A stretch of DNA of 64,000 nucleotides from Rapana venosa (taxonomy: Eukaryota > Mollusca > Gastropoda > Neogastropoda > Muricidae): NCBI GenBank assembly GCA_028751875.1, contig CM054145.1, forward strand, positions 5,335,752 through 5,399,751. The letters are read 5' to 3'. Both the position numbers and the translations under genes were made by a program. The notes below the pieces were generated by a model, which did not search any database, had not been told where the DNA came from, and saw only the letters and a program-made list of their open reading frames with translations. This document shows, one piece after another, positions 58,850-64,000 of this stretch (position 1 is its first letter; each line of letters opens with the position of its first letter).

Positions 58850-59560
58850 AAAAATATTTAAGGCTACACATGTATACTCTCAAACAAAATATATTTCACA
58901 TTATTTCTTTAAAAGAATTTTAACTGCAAATAAATATAATGTGGGGGAAACAATGAATACATTTGGCAATAAAAGAGTTTAAACCTCCAAGATCAGTGCC
59001 ACTACTGCAATACTGAAAATCAAAACATTCACAACACTCACAAAAATCTCACCATGGGAATTCTGGCCAAGCAATGGCAAAAAATCCCCAAACAAACAAA
59101 CAAAAAACCACCAAGAAAAAGCAGTGTATGCTTAAAAGCCAGATTACAGTACCTCTTCACTGATAACACACAAATGCATAGAAATAAAACAAATTACTCT
59201 TCTTGATTCAAAGGTTTTGTAGTTGCTTAATTTTTTTAAATCACAATTTTCACAAAATCACGCTCATTTTTCTAAATATAGCTACTGCCATGTCTGCATA
59301 TGACACTTAAATTGCAGGCTCTTTTATCTTTCAAAAATCTCAAATGTAAAATAAAAGTAGCATTTTATTGCAACGACAAATTTTATATAAATCTTATATT
59401 ATCAAAATCAGTTTGTACTGCAATGTAAAAGTTCTATAGTTAACTGCACTACCTGTGTTAGATCTTGTGAGCAGATGGGGACGGTTACAATACTGAATGA
59501 CACTCAGCAATAAACTGTTCCATGATCAACAGAGACTACCACCATGTCAGAACCATGTGC
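58850..59560. other. No recognisable gene
   Basis: AT-rich, ordinary quality. Nothing beyond short A-rich and CAAACAAA runs. Confidence 0.4.
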
Positions 59561-59619
59561 AATGAATGGCATAAAGGAGACCTGTCTGGAAGTGGAAGGG
59601 CAAAGAAGCCCAGACACTA

Positions 59620-60125
59620 CCTTTGGCCTTGCAGTTCAGAGAGACTGTTTAAACCTGTCAGTGTGAAGAGGAACTACCACAAAAAACATTCCAAAGTAGC
59701 TGACACTATCCTTTTTAGCCTTGCAGTTCAGAGGGACTGTTCAAACCTGTCAGTGTGAAGACGAACTACCACAAAAACATTCCAAAGTAGCTGGCACTAT
59801 CCTTTTTAGCCTTGCAGTTCAGAGAGACTGTTTATCAGTGTGAAGAGGAACTATCACAAAAACATTCCAAAGTAGCTGACACTATCCTTTTTAGCCTTGC
59901 AGTTCAGAGAGACTGTTCAAACCTGTCAGTGTGAAGAGGAACTATCACAAAAAACATTCCAAAGTAGCTGACACTATCCTTTTTAGCCTTGCAGTTCAGA
60001 GAGACTGTTTATCAGTGTCAAGAGGAACTACCACAAAAAACATTCCAAAGTAGCTGACACTATCCTTTTTGGCCTTGCAGTTCAGAGTTCAAACCTATCA
60101 GTGTGAAGAGTGACTACCACAAAAC
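59620..60125. repeat. 85-93-nt tandem repeat, 6 copies
   Basis: CCTTGCAGTTCAG starts at 59,627, 59,719, 59,810, 59,895, 59,988 and 60,073. Two spacings are 85 nt, reflecting loss of a short segment around CAAACCTG. Substitutions are few. Confidence 0.9.
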
Positions 60126-60589
60126 AGGTGTGCAAAGCAAAGGCCACTTCCAGCTCCAAAACTTCAATCCCATTTCACAAGGCACACATGCTCCTGTGCA
60201 CAAGACAACCTGAAGCTTCAAGCCGAGCACTGACTGACTGGAGGATGAAAGCTGTCTGAGATAGAAAGGGGCCAATTCCAAACATTGGGGTTGAAACTGA
60301 TGCATCAAACTGCTAGAGACGTTTCTGGTTACAGACAAGCTGCTTGGAATCCGTTTCACCCGGACCTTTCTGTGCTGGAGGATAGTCTGTCGGCACTATT
60401 CCTACTCGTCAGTATGTTAGTGCTTTGCCTGCAATTTTCTACGATCATGGTCACCAAGATTGCTCCCTTTGATGTCTAACAAAGATCCTTTTTCTGCGTT
60501 CTATTCCCCCCCTCCACCCCCACCCCCAAATTTTTTGTTTTTGTTTACCTATCAATTTACTGTGTTATGTGCTTAGAGGTAAGGTTTAA

Positions 60590-61930
60590 TTCTACGATTT
60601 TGTGTTGGGATTAACTTCCTACCTTTTATGTTTTGGTTTTAGTGTTTATGTTTTGGTTTTAGTTTGAAGATTTGACTGTTTAGGTTTGGGTTTTAATATT
60701 TCACTGTTTAGGCTTTAGATTTTAGTTTTAAGATTTTACTGTGTTAGTTTTAGATTTTTACTATTTATGTTTTGGTTTTAGTTTTAAGATTTTACTGTTT
60801 ATGCTTTAGGTTTTAGTTTTAAGATTTTACTGTTTATGTTTTAGGTTTTAGTTTTAAGATTTTTCTGTTTATGTTTTAGGTTTTAGTTTTAAGATTTTAC
60901 TGTTTAGGCTTTAGGTTTTAGTTTTAATATTTTACTGTTTTAAAGTTTTAGGTTTTCATTTTAAGATTTCACTGTTTATGTTTTTGATTTCCGTTTTAAG
61001 ATTTTACTGTTTATGTTTTGGTTTTAGTTTTAAGATTTTACTGTTTATGTTTAGATTCCGTTAAGATTTAACTGTTTATGTTTTAGATTCCCATTTTAAG
61101 ATTTTACTGTTATGTTTTAGGTTTAAGATTTCACTGTTTATGTTTTCGGTTTTATTTTTACTGTATTTAGTTTTTTGGTTTAGATTTTACTGTTTTATTT
61201 TTAGGTCTTAGTTTTAAGATGTTACTTTTTTGTTTTGGTTTTTTAACTTTTTGTTTGGTTTCGGTTTTATTTTTTTTGTTTTGGTTTTAGGTTTTATTTT
61301 TTGTGTTTTGATTTCAAGTTTTACTGCTTGTTTGGTTTCAGTTTAAAGTTTTTAGTGTTTATGTTTTGGTTTTAGTTTTAAGATTTTACTGTTTATGTTT
61401 TAGATTGAAGATTATTTATGTTTTAGGTTTCAGTTTTAAGATTTTACTATTTATGTTTTGGTTTTTAGTTTTAAGATTTTACTGTTTAATTAGTTTAAAG
61501 ATTTAACTGTTTTTTTGTTTAGATTTCGTTTTAAGATTTTAAATGTTTATGTTTAGTTTAAGATTTTACTGTTTATATTTTAGTTTTTAAAAATTTCTAT
61601 TTTGTTTTAGTTTGTTTCGTTTTTACTTTTAGGTTTGTTTTATTTATTTTTTGGTTTTTATTTCAAGTTTTACTGCTTGTTTTGGTTTCAGTTTTCAGTT
61701 TTTATTTTTTATGTTTGGTTTTATTCCAGTTTTAAGTTTTGCTTTTTGGTTTGTCTTTTATGGTATTTTATGTTTTGGTTTAGTTTACTTATGTTTGGGT
61801 TTAGTTTGGGTTTTTTTTCTTTAATTGTAAACCGTTTTATATGTTGGTTTATTTTAAGTTTTGGTCTAGTTTTTAATTTTGTTTTAATTTAACTAAAATT
61901 TTTTGGTTGGTTTGGTATTAATATTTTAAT
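60590..61930. repeat. T-rich minisatellite, about 36-nt unit, about 1.3 kb
   Basis: Units of TTTAGTTTTAAGATTTTACTGTTTATGTTTTAGG, regular to about 61,120 and increasingly degenerate after. Strong strand asymmetry: almost no C on the plus strand. Confidence 0.9.
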
Positions 61931-62076
61931 ACAATTATCTATTTTACTAAGTCATTTTATCCATTCTATTGTTTCATATTCTTTTATCCCTCTAAGTAAC
62001 AAGGGAGTAACGCAATCTGTAATCGGTGACCCTGATCGATGGAAGATGACTGACGTGTTGGATAGCTACTCAGTAG

Positions 62077-62409
62077 ATTGAACACAGAACTTCTGGCACA
62101 AAGTTTAATGATGAACATACTGAACACAGAACTTCTGGCACAAAGTTTAATGACGAACATACTGAACACAGAACTTCTGGCACAAAGTTTAATGACGAAC
62201 ATACTGAACACAGAACTTCTGGCACAAAGTTTAATGACGAACATACTGAACACAGAACTTCTGGCACAAAGTTTAATGACGAACATACTGAACACAGAAC
62301 TTCTGGCACAAAGTTTAATGACGAACATACTGAACACAAAACTTCTGGTACAAAGTTTAATGACGAACATACTGAACACAGAACTTCTGGCACAAAGTTT
62401 AATGACAAA
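62077..62409. repeat. 42-nt minisatellite, 8 copies
   Basis: Units of GAACACAGAACTTCTGGC...AATGACGAACATACT, almost identical. Because 42 is a multiple of three, both strands stay open (plus LNTELLAQSLMTNI, minus FVIKLCARSSVFSM). No start or splice context makes either convincing. Confidence 0.95.
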
Positions 62410-62899
62410 CAGAAAAACTGAAGAGGTAGCCTCAAACTTCTCTGTGTAAGCATTATGCACATGTGTGCATATGCCCCTACTGTTTGTGCACATGGCAAGA
62501 AATTGTGCAAGGCAGCAATTGCACAACTGATGGCTTTTCAATTCTACCTCTTCAAACATTCAGATTCATGTCTTGTAACTTTCTACAACCACTCACTGCT
62601 AGTCTCCAGAAGTATTTCATAAGAGATCAGTGATAGAAACTTCATAACTGCATCAAACATATTCTAAACTCTACAGCTCAATCCCTCAATCCCTGAAAAC
62701 ATGGACATACTATTTCCATCCAGAAGACAAGACAAGAGGGGATAATGTCCTAGACCTCTGAGAAATAATGTCGCCCACAGAACTGGCTTCACAACCTTCA
62801 GGGTTTGACAAACATTTCCTTTTACACTCCATTCTGATCCCTTCAATACTCATCCACAGCAGCCTTACAAAGCAGTCAGTTGACTTACTTAAGATCACA

Positions 62900-62991
62900 T
62901 GAACAGTCTGCTGTGTCTTAAGACTATAACCCCAACTTCTCCAGCGTTCTTCATGCGGTAGTCAATGATGCCGGCCAGTACCTGATAAGAG
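62900..62991 (-). CDS. Possible exon of an unidentified gene
   Basis: The minus strand shows acceptor TTTCTACTCTTATCAG, then GTACTGGCCGGCATCATTGA, open as VLAGIIDYRMKNAGEVGVIV and continuing to a stop at about 62,900. The composition looks coding and the acceptor is good. A donor within (after GGAGAA) is possible. Family not recognised. Confidence 0.35.
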
Positions 62992-63104
62992 TAGAAACAT
63001 AACTGTTTAAAAGCATGTCCTTTTCTTTCCTAAATTCTCCTTGGAGTCACTGAGCTGCTGCCATGAAATTCCTCCATTACTAATGGTTTGATGCCAAGGT
63101 CTGC

Positions 63105-63360
63105 ATCTTAGGGGGTGGGATAGCCTGGTGGTAAGAGTGTTGCCCACTTTCACTCACAATCTGAGTCGCCCATTCATGGGGATTTTCCCCCTGGAGCCAT
63201 TTGCTATATGCCCATATATCATGTATAATATTTTACAGGAACACCATATTTCCATGTAAAAGATCACTAAGATTTGCAGTAAGTACATTAATGTCCACTC
63301 CACTCCCCAGAAAGGCCTTTGGATGAGACCCTGGTGAGGACAGATGACCATTTATTTACA
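63105..63360 (+). mobile_element. Possible tRNA-related SINE
   Basis: GGGATAGCCTGGTGGTAAGAGTG resembles a tRNA 5' half with box A. No good box B follows. The later CCAGAAAGGCCTTTGGATGAGACC resembles 3' parts of molluscan SINEs. Confidence 0.35.
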
Positions 63361-63704
63361 AAACTGCATGCACATGGAGACTGGATATCAAAAAGCATAT
63401 GAGTACTTATTCATTCAACTTAAGCCATTAATTTTCTCCCTCTACTCTGCAATGCCAATGGACATGGTAATTTTGGCTGTCTGCTCATCTGTATCACCTC
63501 ACTCAATAGTCCTTTAGAGTTTGTTTCAGCAAAAGACCACTAGGATCTTGGTACGTACTGATCCAACATTTTTTCGTTTTTTTAACAGATGGCAGCAGAT
63601 CATCTGGACCAATGTACTAATGGTATAGTGCACGCATTTACTATAAGCTCACGTATCATGTTTAATATTTTCAGAAACACCTTATTTCCCTGCTGACTAC
63701 AGAG

Positions 63705-63930
63705 TACTCTGTGTGTGTGTGTGTGTCTTCAATTTTACGTGTGTGTGTGTGTGTGTGTGTGTGTGCGTTTGTGTGTGTGCATGTGTGCACATTTGGATTT
63801 GATGGAACTATTGCTTGTCACTGGTTGTATGACTGTGTAAGAATGAGTTGAGTGCAAGCGCTTTGATTTGTCTCTGCAAGATATAGCGCTATATAAATTC
63901 CATTTATTATTATTATTATTATTACCCAAG
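63705..63930 (+). mobile_element. L2 LINE 3' end
   Basis: GT repeats, then GAATGAGTTGAGTGCAAGCGCTTTGATTTG, GATATAGCGCTATATAAATTCC and (ATT)n, the reverse complement of 57,012-57,160. No coding part is left. Confidence 0.85.
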
Positions 63931-64000
63931 TACACAAAGCTTTAGGCAAACAAGAATGTAACCAATGAATGAACTATCCATGTTATCAGTACAAGGCACA

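Noticed and set aside
60285..60479. 64-codon frame with a hydrophobic end
   Set aside because: Single short frame beside tandem arrays, with no splice or family support.

Overview
This is a eukaryotic, AT-rich, repeat-laden genomic scaffold piece, most likely from a marine invertebrate and probably a gastropod mollusc. That inference rests on a leucine-tRNA-type SINE whose body I recognise from molluscan genomes, L2 LINE tails of the GCGCTATATAAATTCC(ATT)n type, many CA/GT microsatellites, RTE (BovB-like) LINEs, and intron-split genes. I see no bacterial operon, rRNA operon, intact tRNA gene or CRISPR array. Most long open frames are by-products of low-complexity sequence.

Layout. 1-8,530: minus-strand exons of a TCP-1 chaperonin subunit, best matched to CCT2 (beta), mostly buried in badly polished sequence. 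The introns carry a roughly 29-nt hairpin minisatellite (2.3-4.15 kb) and a duplicated block (5.2-6.05 kb and 7.46-8.35 kb). 8.5-17.2 kb: repeat-rich, with three copies in the window (one further left) of a short module carrying a TATA box and AATAAA, and a CpG-retaining promoter-like stretch at 16.2-17.2 kb. 17.4-25.7 kb: a retrotransposon graveyard. It holds a 5'-truncated RTE with a perfect 18-bp target duplication, an RNase H fragment, a 500-N gap, and a minus-strand LINE (endonuclease, RT, C-terminal Cys/His region) split by a plus-strand RTE.

26-30 kb: little besides dispersed repeats. 30.2-55.2 kb: two and a half tandem copies of a 9.2-10.8 kb unit. Each full unit holds a LINE ORF1-like gene remnant, dispersed repeats and a 57-nt minisatellite. 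From about 44.4 to 53.9 kb the sequence is full of single-base deletions typical of unpolished assembly. In the best copy (54.0-55.06 kb) the minisatellite lies in an open minus-strand exon behind a good splice acceptor. It joins in phase to a start-codon exon at 58.05 kb, predicting an unrecognised protein with 19-residue tandem repeats. 55.5-64 kb: a full SINE, an L2 fragment with 9-bp target duplications, and five unrelated tandem arrays.

The strongest items are the CCT2 exons, the nested and TSD-flanked retrotransposons, the dispersed repeat called R1 here, and the amplified 19-residue repeat gene, which is the best candidate for something undescribed. Assembly quality limits everything in 1-7.45, 9.7-11.1 and 44.4-53.9 kb.
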